DNA of 64,000 nucleotides. It comes from Limnephilus marmoratus. Lineage: Eukaryota; Arthropoda; Insecta; Trichoptera; Limnephilidae. The translations under genes and the position numbers were made by a program. Positions 22,617 through 34,489 of the stretch are shown piece after piece. The stretch covers positions 23,982,104-24,046,103 of the forward strand of contig OU862917.1 in assembly GCA_917880885.1 (NCBI GenBank). Reading direction: 5' to 3'. The notes under the pieces were generated by a model. The model searched no databases. It saw only the letters and a program-made list of their open reading frames with translations, and was not told the DNA's origin. Numbering within the stretch: position 1 is the first letter of the stretch; each line of letters begins with the position of its first letter.

Positions 22617-23200
22617 TCTTGCATACTGCTTACTAACAACGTATGCAGGGACACTGGAGGTCTAGATTCGTTCAAAAAAATTAGAGTTCTTGCTAGTGCC
22701 TTGAAGGAGTAACCATCTGTTACTTATACCAGAGCGGGTAAGTGGTGGATAACCTCCAATGTACTTTGACTACTTTTTAATGCATTTTGTTTTCTCTCTG
22801 TTATAATTGTAAATACTTGCATTGTATTATTACTGTTTTTTTATTTATTTTTATTTAGTTATTTCTCTTATTCCAATAGGCTTCTTCAACTGGGTGCAGC
22901 TCTTCTTTTTCTTTTTTTATTTCATAACACTTTTATCTCTATTTTCATGTTACCGATTTCAGAAGATTTTTTCCACGGACTGTCACTTTTATTTCTCTTT
23001 GGATTATGCTAATGTAAGTACTTGCATACTGCTTACTAACTCCGTATGCATGGACATTGGAGGGTCTAGAGTCGTTCAAATAAATAAAGCTTTGTTCAAT
23101 AAAAAAAATAGAGTCTTGACGTGTGCGGTGAAGGAGGAAACCATATTATGTTTCCTCATGACGCCGTTGGGAAAGTGGTGGGGTCCCTCCAACATACTTT
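22617..23200 (+). repeat. diverged direct repeat in the opsin intron
   Basis: TTGCATACTGCTTACTAAC, then CGTATGCA..GACA(C/T)TGGAGG and TCTAGA.TCGTTCAA, occur near 22620 and again near 23022, each followed by a further matching segment (GAAGGAGTAACC / GAAGGAGGAAACC; GTAAGTGGTGG / GAAAGTGGTGG). The repeat unit is about 150-180 bases. No coding content recognised. Confidence 0.6.
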
Positions 23201-24529
23201 TAGTGCATCATCACGGTCATACTACCTGGGTAACTAGCACGGTCGATCGATAAAACCCCATATCAATACGATAATGACTAAACTACCTAGATCATTGATA
23301 AGAGATATTCGGACCGACGACTGACAAATTTTAGTGCGGTCTCCTGATTGTCAGATAAGTTGTCAATATACAAAACATTTTGAATAATGTCGTTCATTAT
23401 GAAAAATAGCTGGCTTATTAATGAATTGAGGTAAACTAAAGAAGCTCTTAGATTTGGAAGAAATCTTACACGCGATCCATAGACTGAATTAATTCATATA
23501 AGACGCGATCAATTTATTCCGTTTGATCTTGGAGAAAAAAAGTGGTTCAAATATGACTAAAGCACGAATTATCTAATTAAATTCCGTTTAGTGTCACAGC
23601 CAGTGATGTTAGTATTTTAAATCTGAACTGAATATTTATTTGTTATAAATTGGATTTTGGGCAGAAGTACTCAAATGAAAACATCTTCTTTCAATGGCGA
23701 ATTCTTCTCGTTTATTCACTTAGAACATGTTATAATAATGTTCCCCGGCCCGACAAGCACTGAGTTCGGTCACTCGACCACTTGCTAGTTAATGCTAGCT
23801 GTTTTACAGGAGATCAGAGAGTTAAGAGAGACCTTTTTCCTAAAAATCATACTATTTATAACCTACATTTTCCACACCAACAAACAACAACCACTAGTGT
23901 CAGTCTATAAATACGATACAGATATCCAGAAATCTGCTTTATCGTCTAGCATTTATATCAGTGTGGCCCTTGTTGGGTTGCTAGCATGTAATCTGTAATT
24001 CAAACAGGCAAGCTACAAAAATACTCCGCTAGATGGCAGTAGCCTTCACTTTTTAAACATTATTATTATTTTAAATTTTTACATACCGGTTTGAAGTTAA
24101 GATATAAAAATCAATGGACAGATCTGCCAGGGTTGCCAACGTACAATGATTTCTTATTAATTCCCTGTCAATGTCGGTCCGGCTACCAACGGTGAAACCG
24201 TGCTCAGTACATCGATATAAAATCGTCGGAAGGTACGCCTATCGATCCAATATTGTAAAGTTATCGATTTCACTATGCTAGAGCCCTTGGGTGTCTGGCA
24301 CTAATGGCTTTGTTTTACGTACTGTAAGGAAGTTTAGAAATACCCTAGTTCTCATAACTTTATTAAATCCCTCAGAAAGTAGTTAACTTGATGTGGGTCG
24401 GTAATTTTGAGTCCAAAACAAGTAAAGTATTTCCTCATATTACAGAGAGTCAGAAGAAATTTCTGAGATCTCTACATGCGGCTTTCACCCGTGGCTATAC
24501 CGACTGTCTTTCTTTTGGAATACCCTGAA

Positions 24530-24745
24530 TGAATCGTCTACGGGTCAGAAGAGATGTGCACATTGCTACACATTTCTGGAGACTGATTCGTGGAAGGTTT
24601 GAAAACTTGTCTATCATGGAGAACATTTATTTCTACGTTCCTGTTTCTGTTATTTCTCAGCCTACATGACTAACTTGGCAATGGTCATGCCGGTGGGGAG
24701 AGCAAGCTTGCTATTGAACAGAATAATTCGGATAACGACATGTTT
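24530..24745 (+). pseudogene. LINE ORF2 C-terminal fragment
   Basis: Reads NRLRVRRDVHIATHFWRLIR, GRFENLSIMENIYFYVP then a break, followed by a decayed form of the end seen at 43443-43680. This is the C-terminal pattern of LINE ORF2 (RR....F..L...FEN....). Dead copy, directly followed by a SINE. Confidence 0.55.
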
Positions 24746-24751
24746 AGCATC

Positions 24752-25166
24752 AATTTGGGAGGTGGATAAGGTATGGGTACCGCCGCCTCGGGAACCATTT
24801 ATTAGATAACCAACACCTCTGCCTAGAGATTCCCCCAAGTGGTTCCCTTGCAGGGGTGCCCGGGTTCATGGAGTGAGGTTGGCGGCGGATGCGTCTGCCG
24901 ACCAGCTGCATGGCAGGCCGGATCGGAAGAGATCTTTCAGAACATCGCCTTGCACCGCAGTGGAAGGGACCGATTAATACGTCAGTCGCTCCTGGACACA
25001 CTGACCCCCAGATTCCCACCCACCCCTAATACCCTTTTCCGTGCCAGAACTTACTCTTTTTCCTTTCCTAAAAGACCCTCCACACAGCATCCCCAAAGAT
25101 GACATAGGCCCTGAGGGGAATTATTTTTCTGGGGGCCTCCTGTGTAGAGCTTGTGTAAAAAAAAAT
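24752..25166 (+). mobile_element. SINE-like element, variant with altered middle
   Basis: Head and 3' hairpin tail match the family, but the middle carries an extra segment (CGGCGGATGCGTCTGCCGAC ... CTTGCACCGCAGTGG). A counterpart of that segment (CACTGCGGTGCAAGGCGAT) is present in the 52361 copy, so this is a separate subfamily. Confidence 0.75.
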
Positions 25167-25619
25167 TAGCATCCCCACGTAGCGAAACTTATGATTTATT
25201 TCTTTTAAATTTTGAGAACGGCAAATATTTGGCAGTATTGGTTACTTCAATATTATACTCGTATGTGTTATTTTTAAAAGCTCACTGCTACACTATGTTG
25301 TAAATATTTTGTATGTGTTATTACTGGGATGCCATAATTCTGCTAAGAGTTAAAAGGCATGCTCTATTTATCCGCATTTAGCTCTCCCTCTAGGACGACA
25401 GATAAACTTCGATTAGATGTCAATATACATAAATTTTTTAATAATATCGTTCGTTATACAAAATGACTCTCTTGTATAATAACAATGAACGGAGGTAAAC
25501 TGATGAAGCTCTAAGTATTGAAAGAAATCACACATTGAATCAATTGATTTCGTTCCAGCTTTTAGAAAGGAAAGTTGTTGAAACATCACTCACTAGTTTT
25601 GGCTAAATATCTCATTTAC

Positions 25620-26615
25620 CTACTTATTTTTATCATTTTCGGTGACCAAAAGTATATGCGTACTGCCAATATATAAAATACCGGCTTGTTTGAGTTGTTG
25701 AAAAACCTTTTCTAGTATGAGTATATGTTTTTCAAAAGTATCGCTGATGATGATCAAGTCATCCAGGTAGCAAAATAAGTTGTTATCGAACTCTGGGCCA
25801 AACAATTTATCCATGAGCCTTTGTAGCTCCGCTGGGCTGTTTTTTAAACCGAAGGGTAGCCTTTTAAAGTGAAACATACCCCTGCCAGGCACTACGAAGG
25901 CAGTTTTTTCGCAGGAGCTGGGATCCAAGGGTATTTGCCAGAAAGCTTTGCTCAAATCTATAGATGAGATGTATTTAGCGTTTCGAAGTCTGTCGAGGAT
26001 GGAGTTGACCAAGGGGAGGGGGTAGGCGTCTGACACTGTACATGCGTTGAGGCGTCTGCTATCGAGGCAGAAACGGGCCGAGCCGTCTTTCTTTGAAACT
26101 ATTAAGGTGGGGTTGGTCCATGCACTGCGGCTGGGTACCACCACTCCCATTCTTAACATATCGTCCAATTCTTTTTCTAGAATTTTTAATTTTTGTGGAG
26201 CGAGGTTATAATACCTTTGTTTGATTGGGGGGCCTGTTGTTTTTATGTGGTGTTCTACTAAGTTGGTTAAGCCTAAACCGCACCTTTCGAAGGAGATTGA
26301 TTCAAACTTGTTGATCATCTGATCCAACTGATTTTTTTGTAGGGGGTTCAAATTTTCGTACGGTATTACTGTACGGATTTCGTTCACTTGGGGAGGGACG
26401 GAGGGGTTGTTAAACAACTTGTGGAGCAATTTTGAAAGCCATCCAAAAGTCCACTCCCAGGATAAATTTTTGTGAGATTGTAGGTACAACCAGAAATTTG
26501 ATCCGAACTGTTTTTGTGTCGCAATTGATCGGCAGGGTAAGAGAACCAATGACACGTTGTGAAGCATTGTCTGCCGTGGTGACATGTGAAGAATGTTCTT
26601 CCATTTTAAAACCAC
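25620..26615 (-). pseudogene. Gypsy-type reverse transcriptase, 3'-truncated
   Basis: The - strand frame contains, in order, LVEHHIKTTGPPIKQR, GVVVPSRSAWTNPTLIVSKK, DGSARFCLDSRRLNACT, YPLPLVNSILDRL, SSIDLSKAFWQIPL, FKRLPFGLKNSPAELQRL and the catalytic FCYLDDLIIIS. This is a Ty3/Gypsy RT palm and fingers. It stops soon after the catalytic block; RNase H and integrase are missing. A frame break near 26450 separates it from the protease frame (HKNLSWEWTFGWL against FILGVDFWMAF), so the copy is dead. Confidence 0.88.
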
Positions 26616-26877
26616 AGTTTGTTAATAAGGTGTGAGCGTTGTCGCCCAGACAGCTGACAGACGCGCCGCTGTCGAGGAGACCAGAAAAAACCACATTGTT
26701 TATAGAAAAATGCGCGAAGGGTCTACCGTCTATTGCCTGTTTGCAGCAAACTGTAGAGAGGGGTAAGGCCTGTTTGAAGAATTTGACGTGTTCCAACCAT
26801 TCCGACCATTCCTTCGGCCTATGGGGAGGATGGCCCGGGTGGTTGGGTTCTAGTTTTTTGTCCTCTTGGCTGTCCAA
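26410..26877 (-). pseudogene. Gypsy-type aspartic protease
   Basis: Contains FSGLLDSGASVSCLG, with the DSGA active-site triad of retropepsins, and near the end TISQKFILGVDFW, the conserved ILG.DF block. It would cut the polyprotein. It overlaps the gag frame by 28 bases in a different frame, the normal place for programmed frameshifting in Gypsy elements, and is out of frame with the RT, which looks like a mutation. Confidence 0.82.
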
Positions 26878-27941
26878 TTGGGCGGGGGTCTGGAGAAGTC
26901 TGTAGGGGGTTTGATGAATCTGAGGTCCGGGATGGGTGTCTCAGTATTGTCTTGGCGTGGTCTTTTACCAAACTTCCTCCCTTCGTCTCTTCTTGGAGAA
27001 CGATCAACGGATCGTCTTTTGTTAGAATGGGGGTCTCTTGAAGATAAAAATTTAGCTTGCTTGAAGCAGGAGGCTTGGGAGTGACCAACCTTGTTGCAAA
27101 AAGAGCAGGATTTCTTTTCGTTGTGCTCTGGTTTTATGCCGGACGAAGTGCTGGGGTGAAAGTTTTCCTTGGGGAACCTTTCGTCCCTCTTTCGATCCTG
27201 GTATGCCTCCAGTAGCTGGCAGACATCTTTAAGTTGCTCCAGCGTGGAAATTTTCTGGGAAGTTATGATATTTTCGTATCTGGGCAGGAGACCGTCGATC
27301 AAAACTGGGAGGAGTTCCACTTCAGGAACGGGTTGGGCAAGCTTAATATTGATGGCCTCTGCCCTCTGCGTGAATCTAGCGACAGGCTCTCCGGAGTGCT
27401 GCTTGATAGCGAGTAAGGATAGCCTGATTCTATGTTGGACCTTTTTTTCTCCGAAACTTGTTAAAAGTGCCGCCCTGAGTTCCTTCCATGAGTTTGTTTT
27501 TCTCTTATGTATCCTGTGCCAGGTAAGCATTTCAGGAGCGATGAGGTCTATGAAATTTCTGTGTAGGATATTTTCGGGAATTCCTCTGACTTGAGCTGTT
27601 TCTTCTATTCTGTTGATGAAATCCTCCACATCCGTGAGTCCGTTGTATTTCGTTTTCCAGGTTGTCAGATCGTATATTTTTGTTGGTTCCTGGGCTTGCA
27701 CCACCAAGGGTTTTGCTTCGGAGACTGTGAGGGGGGTAGTGATGATTTCCGAGGTGACTTCCGGTTGAAATTGCAACCTCCTGATGTATTTTTTGTTGTA
27801 GAAAGAAGCATATAGAGTAAGGCATTTTTTGGATTTATTCCGAGGAGAAATCTTTCTATTTCTCAGGGCCTGTAGTAATTCTTCCTTTCTTGAAGTAAAG
27901 ACGTGCGGGATTATACCCAGCGTAACTTGAGGAACTTCCAT
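26850..27941 (-). CDS. Gypsy-type Gag with one zinc knuckle
   Basis: 363 residues starting MEVPQVTLGIIPH. The middle resembles retrotransposon capsid (DVEDFINRIEETAQVRGIPE, LMTWH.. region, ESF..KV, LLPVLIDGLLPRYENIITSQ). The C-terminal third has a CCHC zinc knuckle CSFCNKVGHSQASC (C-x2-C-x4-H-x4-C), then a basic SNKRRSVDRSPRRDEGRKFG stretch for RNA binding. The frame is intact although the downstream pol is broken. Confidence 0.85.
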   Translation of the reverse strand: MEVPQVTLGIIPHVFTSRKEELLQALRNRKISPRNKSKKCLTLYASFYNKKYIRRLQFQPEVTSEIITTPLTVSEAKPLVVQAQEPTKIYDLTTWKTKYNGLTDVEDFINRIEETAQVRGIPENILHRNFIDLIAPEMLTWHRIHKRKTNSWKELRAALLTSFGEKKVQHRIRLSLLAIKQHSGEPVARFTQRAEAINIKLAQPVPEVELLPVLIDGLLPRYENIITSQKISTLEQLKDVCQLLEAYQDRKRDERFPKENFHPSTSSGIKPEHNEKKSCSFCNKVGHSQASCFKQAKFLSSRDPHSNKRRSVDRSPRRDEGRKFGKRPRQDNTETPIPDLRFIKPPTDFSRPPPNWTAKRTKN

Positions 27942-28111
27942 GGTGTATAAGATCGTATCAGAGTGACCTTATGTTGGAAAAAGTGAGAACTAGACTTGCA
28001 ATTGGAAAGAAATTGGGCAGAGATTGACCACTGGGGACGTATTTTTTTACAAAAAGTTTTTTGAAAGAAAAAAAAAACTTTTTTTTTTATAAGTGTTTGG
28101 TTTATTTGAAA

Positions 28112-28400
28112 ATTTGGGCAGGGGTTTCCCTTAAAAAACGTGATTTTGTGAAAAAATCCAGATGTTTTTGGAAATTTGTTGAAAATTTTTCAAAGTCCAA
28201 AAACGAGAAAAATTTGGGCAGCGGTTTCCCTTAAAAAACGTGATTTTGTGAAAAAATCCAGATGTTTTGGAAATTTGTTGAAAATTTTTCAAAGTCCAAA
28301 AACGAGAAAAATTTGGGCAGCGGTTTCCCTTAAAAAACGTGATTTTGTGAAAAAATCCAGATGTTTTGGAAATTTCTTGAAAATTTTCAAAGTCCGGATA
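28112..28400 (+). repeat. three tandem copies of a 103-bp unit
   Basis: Each unit contains GGGCAGCGGTTTCCCTTAAA, then GTGATTTTGTGAAAAAATCC, AGATGTTTT and TTTCAAAGTCCAAAAACGAG. It lies in the putative untranslated leader of the Gypsy element, upstream of gag on the - strand. Confidence 0.9.
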
Positions 28401-29369
28401 TGAAAATTTCACAGGCCGGGATTCACCTTAATGGAACACGTTTTTAGAATTTATTCCGATATTTTTGAAAAAGGTTTGCAAATTTGCTAAAGTCCGGAAA
28501 AGAAAAAATAAAAAAAACGGAAACTAGGTTCGCCTCAAACGAACATGTTTTTGAATATTTCCATTAGCTTTCCAAAGGGGAATTCTTAAGAAAGGAAAGA
28601 AATATTTTTCTTTTATACGAATTTTCGTGGAAGTATTTGTTTGAAAATTCAACAATGTCTTGGGGAATAGTTTTTTATTTACGTGGCTAGGCTGTAGCCT
28701 GATTTGAGTATCACCAATTATTGGTATTTACCCGCCGACTTCCTTTTGTCATAACAAGTTATATGCAGAAATGTGCATACGGATATAATGCCTGACTCGA
28801 GGAATCGACGTCAACGCGAACTAGGCATTTTTCGAATTATGTCGTCTGTTTCTTTATGAAAGATGATAGGTGCGCAAGAAAAAGGGAGAAGCGGACGACA
28901 GAAGTACAAAAAAAATGCCCAATTGTCAAAAGGTAGAAAGAATTTAATCCACTTGTTTCCCTTAAGCTGCAAAATATGCCGTTATATATACAGGCCAGTA
29001 CTTTGCGAAATAGTCCCCTACCCGCAGAATATGTCGATATCAAATACAGACCAGCACTCTGCGGAATAAGTTTATTAATAAAAACTGGTTAATTAACTTT
29101 CGGGAAACGAAGCGGGTAATTGGTTTATCATATACAGGATTTTAATTGTTGAATAACTTTGTTTTAAATATTTGTGTACATTTCCACTATTAATCTTGTA
29201 TTTGAAACTAGCAAATTTAGTCGGTCGACACTTGTAGACACTATATTATTCACGACGGCAACTTTCTTGGTTGAGCACTTTACGTAGGAATACCGGTGAT
29301 AATGTTTTGTCGAGTGACGACTCGAAAATGAAGGAATCGTGCCCGTGATAATTTAAATTGCAATTCGAA
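28401..29369. other. possible Gypsy leader, no gene recognised
   Basis: A short tandem pair at about 28970-29070 (AATATGCCGTTATATATACA / AATATGTCGATATCAAATAC) is the only structure seen. No primer-binding site could be recognised. Confidence 0.35.
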
Positions 29370-30270
29370 GTTACAATCGCGCCGGGGTTCTTGATGGAAA
29401 TGCTAGACAAATTGGGGATAACGAGACAAAACATTATACATTATAAAGTTTAAACAATTGCTGATTGAAGAACGAGACTGTGGGACCGTGAAGAGGGAGG
29501 GAAAAAAATTGCCCCTAAGTTGGAAACCAGTGTTGGCATTGGGGAGGTGAGGAAAAAAAATTGCCACACGTTGGGCGACAGTGTTAGCATCGGCGCTACT
29601 TGCGGCCAACGCCAAACCCAAAACCTGGAAAGGACATGCAATAAACAAGCCGGCGGCTAGCTCTGCACAGCCGGCGCGAGCAAGGTCCCTCTTAAACCCA
29701 GGGCGAGTGTTTGTGGTTCGCTTGTAAATTCCTACTCCCCTTCCTTTCCTCAAAATCTCCAGGTCTCCTTCCTCAATCAGAACACAGTAGTTATGCACGA
29801 AAAAGGGTTTTATTCATTTAAAGGTGAACAGGGTTCTACAAAAGGCCAGCATCGGCACTACACACATGAGTATTTGGCTATTTCTAATTAATTCTATCAT
29901 AACGGGGGAGCTTCTCTCAACTCTCTCTACACGTGTTTAGTGAATTTAAATGTCAGTTCTTAGCACACAGAGGGGTAGCAAGGTTCATTGGTACTCACAA
30001 GCAGGAGATAGGCGGTCGGCAGACAGGTACTGAGGAGGCGGGAGCCTCTGGAGCACAATGCACAATTAGAGTAAACATCGCGAGCGTTTACGGAGAGCGC
30101 AATCACGGGGACACAGTTGTTATGCCGAAGGTCGGCCGAGGAATGAATGCCGGGAGCCGCTCGGCGCTTGGCTACTTGTGTCGAGCGGTGCGGGGAAAGG
30201 GGGGCGGAGGGCCTGTGTAAGGGGTCAATTCGCTATTAGCTCGCACGGGAATCAATTCCGTAACGTAACA
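29370..30270 (-). other. GC-rich LTR-like region upstream of the Gypsy gag
   Basis: On the - strand it begins TGTTACGTTACGG, has a poly(A) signal AATAAA near 29812 and a GC-rich promoter-like part before it. Position and composition suit a 5' LTR of the - strand Gypsy element. I could not find a second LTR, a target duplication or a primer-binding site, and the right-hand border is a guess. Confidence 0.35.
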
Positions 30271-30334
30271 ATACACAGTATTTCCATTCAAGATTGTCAA
30301 TTTACTGCTTTACTTAATTTTTACGTAGCCGTTA

Positions 30335-30497
30335 AGTAGACCCTCTATACAGCATCATACCTTTTTCATTCCCAGAACTTCCTATTTCCTTCCTTTCCCT
30401 AAAACAACTCTCCACACAGCATCCCCAAAAATAACAGAAGCCGATGTAAGAAAAAATGTCCTGGGGGCTTCCTGTGCAATTCATACTAAAAAAATAT
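30335..30497 (+). mobile_element. SINE 3' part, diverged
   Basis: Only the tail half is present: CCCAGAACTTCC, CTTCCTTTCCCTAAAACAAC, CTCCACACAGCATCCCC and a short A run. The hairpin stem is partly broken (AGCCGATG...GTCCTGGGGGCT). Confidence 0.7.
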
Positions 30498-30552
30498 GCT
30501 AAATTTATTCGTGTCTTTGAGATAGCTCGCATTCGGTTTAACCTCGCACTGA

Positions 30553-31389
30553 ATAGGCCACTTGCATGGATTTCATGACATCTTGGAAAAAATCGAGGGG
30601 ATAGATTTTTTCACTAAGATTAGGAAAATGTTAGTGAAATTTTTTAGAAATGTACAGTTTTTTTTTATTTTTAAATAAATAAATCCATTATTTGGGCCCG
30701 TGACGTCACTACATGAAAATGCCCCGTCTCCGAAAATGTTCCTATTAATTTTGTAAAATTCCACCCTGATTCAATTTTTTATATGGCAACACTTTGATTT
30801 CAGGCGAATTTTTGAATTTGAAATTTAACGTTCACTAGATTTATTGTTTGTTGTCTGCGAACTTATGATTTGGTTTGACTTTTTGACAGATGTTATGAAG
30901 AGAACCCCTTACATTTTACGCTCTCTGCACGTGTTTTGGAGGTAGGATGGTAGTGGTGCTGATTTTAACAAAATCAAATTTTATAATATTCTTATTATTA
31001 TTATAATTTCAAAGTACAAGTATATTATATTGGATTTAGTAATGTAGACGTTGAACATTATAATGATTTATGATCAATAAGATGGATCAAGGAAAAAAAT
31101 ATTTATGAGATGTAATATTTTTGGTATGCCTCGTTATTCTCCTGTGCGCTTTCTTGTGGAAAACGATATTTTTTTAAATGATTTTCGGCTATGTAATTAT
31201 CGTTTTTTCGCACCCTTAAAATTATGTCCCGTCTTTTCGGTTTATAAAAAAATGGTCTGATTTTTCGGACTGAAATTTTCGAAAAATCGTCAGGGTTTCA
31301 AAAATACAATTAAATGAAAAAAAAGAATGTCTTAGAATATTTGCCTAAACCGGAAAAAAAAAATTAAAAATGTGAAGCAAGTGGCCTAT
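30553..31389 (+). mobile_element. MITE family D, copy 1
   Basis: Ends are ATAGGCCACTTGC and its inverse GCAAGTGGCCTAT. A second copy lies inverted at 32812-33931. Both share the interior, for example GGGC(C)CGTGACGTCA and GGCTATGTAATT. No ORF. Confidence 0.75.
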
Positions 31390-31904
31390 TATTGTTCGAA
31401 ATTATTATTTCAATTTACTTACTTAGCATTGTTCTATTGTTTCACTTCACTTTATTTATATTTCTGTGTGTTTTTCTGAAGCAAACTGCAGCAGCATGAG
31501 AACAAAGCTCCGTCAGAACATTGCTTTTACTGAGAACATTATTACCAAGAAAAACTATTATGTAGCATTCCTGCCAAGTTGCCAGAGAAAAAAAAACAGA
31601 TCAAATTAACATAATGTTACCTTTAACGTATTACATAACAAAGTTAGTATTACGTCAACCCATTGTTTAAAAAAACTAGGTTCCGAGCCAGTATAAAAGT
31701 AAACAATGTTCATTTTACTTTGAAAATATTCATGAAATGAACAAAAGCTCTAGTGCTTTTCTTCAAAATATAAACACAGAAAATGCTTTTACTTAACCTT
31801 CACGTAAACAGTAAAAATCTTGAATGTTTCATAAAAAATCTCTTTTCAAATGACTTCTGCAGAAAAATAGATAATAGATCGGAATTTTTTTTTTCATTGG
31901 CTCC
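31390..31904. other. AT-rich, no gene recognised
   Basis: Lies between the inverted MITE D copies. No coding or structural signal seen. Confidence 0.4.
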
Positions 31905-32026
31905 ATACACGAGGCCCTTAGGAAAACAGTTAGTCTCGGACCTCCTGTGTCATCAAGAACCCCTGCTTAGTCCCCGAATGTAGCGAACTACTTAGGGTGA
32001 CCTATGGCAGGGGTTTTTGTTATCCA
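31905..32026 (-). mobile_element. SINE remnant
   Basis: Short decayed piece with ACCCCTGCTTAGTCCCCGAA, TAGCGAACTACTTAGGGTGA and ATGGCAGGGG, matching the SINE body. It abuts the next element. Confidence 0.6.
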
Positions 32027-32337
32027 ATTTTTTTTTAACATTAACTCCACACAGGAGGCCTTGAGGAAAATAATTTTCCTCAGGGCCTATGTCATCTTGG
32101 TCTTGAAGAGATCCATGTTGTAGGAAGGAGGAAACACAGAGGCCGGCAAATCATTCCACAGCCGAAATGTTGAACACAAGAACAAGTCGAAGAAGCGACC
32201 CGATCTCAGGTGACAAATGCCAACCGTGTACAAATGTTGACAAATGACTATGCACCGGATCAATGACGCTAATTCCTCGGAGCCAATAAATCCAATAAAT
32301 GGTTCCTGGGGTGGCGGTACCCACATCCGCCTCCGAA
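32027..32337 (-). mobile_element. LINE 3' end with SINE-like tail
   Basis: On the - strand the coding end reads GICHLRSGRFFDLFLCSTFR, LWNDLPASVFPPSYNMDLFK, TKMT then stop. RLWN.LP..VFP..Y....FK is the C-terminal signature of several LINE ORF2 proteins. Straight after the stop come AGGCCCTGAGG...CCTCAAGGCCT, CTGTGTGGAG and poly(A), the same 3' tail as the SINE. This copy is the clearest link between the SINE and its probable LINE partner. The head end also carries SINE-like sequence, so it may be composite. Confidence 0.7.
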
Positions 32338-32811
32338 ATTGTATCGCAAATAATAATGAAAATGATAATATCTTACGTTATAATATCAGGAATAAAATAA
32401 TAAAAGTTCACCGCACACATTTTTAAATGGGCTTTTTAAAATAAGTACGTGATTTTTTTTTATTCATAACTAAAATAAAAGTCTTTCTTGTAATACCGTA
32501 TCCGAGAGTTGAGAATGACTAATGTAAAACCTTGTCAAATAAAATTTTACACAAAAGCGTCTGAGACTCTGAGACCCAAATAATATTACCATTTCCCAGA
32601 ACACAACTTATTCGTAAGTGGAAATGGCTGAGAATATTTTACTTAAAAATTGGATTATAGTACAGCGGTAGGAAAATAAGAAAATGTTTTTCACCGGTCC
32701 GCAACCCGAGAAATCAACGAGATAATCTAAATTCTAGACAAATCACTTTGAACATAAAAAATACGTCATAAAAATATTATATTAAAGCTTAGCACTTTCT
32801 CGCTTGACTTA

Positions 32812-33931
32812 ATAGGCCACTTGCATCACACTTTAAAAAAAATCCGTGTTTAGATTTAAACCCAGGATTCAAACCAATTATGGAGTTGAGTTACCATCAA
32901 GGGTTGGATTGCGATCAAAGGGTTGTCTGATTTGTTCGTCAGATCTCTCTAATACAATCATTTATTTTTTATCTCTTTCTTCCACAACAGACAAGGTAAA
33001 TATTAACGTACGCAACCTTTATAAAAAGGCTTGCATCAGTGAAATTAACTTACTTCTTTACAAAAACTTGCACTAAGAATTTAAAATACTACTGAACCCT
33101 TGTCCGTTGGGTGGGGAAAAATTATTGTCGTCAGTTGTAAATATTCAAATCATAACAATAAAAAATCAAGAAATTAAGTTATAAAAAAGTGCTTTATTTA
33201 TAAAAAGGCAATCCCAAGATTTCTCCTGAGTGAAGACCTAACATTTTTACAATCCGGTTTAGGCAAATATTCTAAGACATTCCGTATTCTTTTTTAATTG
33301 TATTTTTGAAACCCTGGCGATTATTTGAAACTTTCAATCCGAAAAACCGGACAATTTTTTTTATAAACCGAAAATTACATAGCCGAAAATATTACATCTC
33401 ATAAATATTTTTTTCCTTGATCCATCTTATCGATCATTAATCATTATAATGTTCATCATTGTAATGCACTTGTTCTTGTAAATTATAATTATTATAATAA
33501 TATATTATTGAATTTGATTTTGTTAAAATCAGGACTGCTACCATTATGCTCCTAAGACAGCCGCTGCGGAAAGCATCTGTGCTTTGTTCACTTGATACCA
33601 TCTCTCAAAACGTTGAACCAAACATTAGATCACAAGGTAACATACAATAAATCTGGTGAATTTTCAGTGACAAATTAAAAAAAAATCGCCGGAAATCAAA
33701 GGGTTGCCATATTAAAAAAAAAATAGAATTTTACAAAATTAATTTAATATTTCGGAGACGGAACATTTTCAACTATTGACGTCACGAGCCCAAAAAACGG
33801 ATTTATTTATAAAAAATAAAAATAAACTTAAAATTTCTTAAAAAAAATAGTAACATTTTCGTAATCTTAGTAGAAAAATCTATCCACAGGATTTTTTCCA
33901 AGTCATAATGAAATCCATGCAAGTGGCCTAT
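32812..33931 (-). mobile_element. MITE family D, copy 2, with insertion
   Basis: Inverted relative to 30553-31389 and sharing both ends (ATAGGCCACTTGC). About 400 extra bases at roughly 32850-33245 are absent from copy 1. They contain no recognised gene. Confidence 0.7.
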
Positions 33932-34489
33932 TCTTCACACAAATCAGTTCTAATTTGAAATTTGAGTTCATTGAACCAGATTTCACACAGGACTGAGCGC
34001 AGCACAGAAAACCGAAACTAATACGTTTGATGGACTAGCAGAGACCCGTGGAAATCCCGGGATCTTATACTTCCAATTTTGAAAAGGGCAATCAAAATAA
34101 AAATAAAATTCCTTACATATATTTATTATTTTATAAGTAGGCACCTACTTTATCACTTGTCTGATTTATTAATAAAATTTAAAAAATTCCAATATTTGAA
34201 AATGACGCACAAATTCAAATTAAATTTATTTAACCATAATTTCACGCAGGACTAACGCACAGAACAAAAAATAAACAAAATAAATATTTATTACCACGCA
34301 CATATCTAGAAAATTGGCTAATTTCTTATTAAATATTATTAATTAAATATAGCTAACAAAAAATTATAAATATTCCTAGATGAACAGTCAAAAATTTCGT
34401 GATGGATTATTTTCAAAATAAAATAATAAATAAAAATCATTGATTAATTATTTAAAGTAATAACTAATAACGAAACAAGCAGAAGCTTC
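33932..34489. other. AT-rich, no gene recognised
   Basis: TTCACACAGGACTGAGCGCA and TTCACGCAGGACTAACGCAC at about 33981 and 34240 are a short diverged direct repeat. Nothing else seen. Confidence 0.4.

Larger units (their letters stand above)
23340..25590 (+). repeat. diverged dispersed repeat, two copies (23340-23560 and 25390-25590)
   Basis: Both copies contain GTCAATATACA, AATA.TGTCGTTC or ATCGTTCGTTAT, GAGGTAAACT, GAAGCTCT and TTGGAAGAAAT/TTGAAAGAAAT, TCAATTTATTCCG/TCAATTGATTTCG in the same order. I read this as an old repeat pair. The stretch between them (23561-24500) has no recognisable gene. Confidence 0.5.

Noticed and set aside
26432..27815. Several + strand frames opposite the Gypsy gene
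   Set aside because: They are shadows of the - strand gag, protease and RT, which carry clear motifs.
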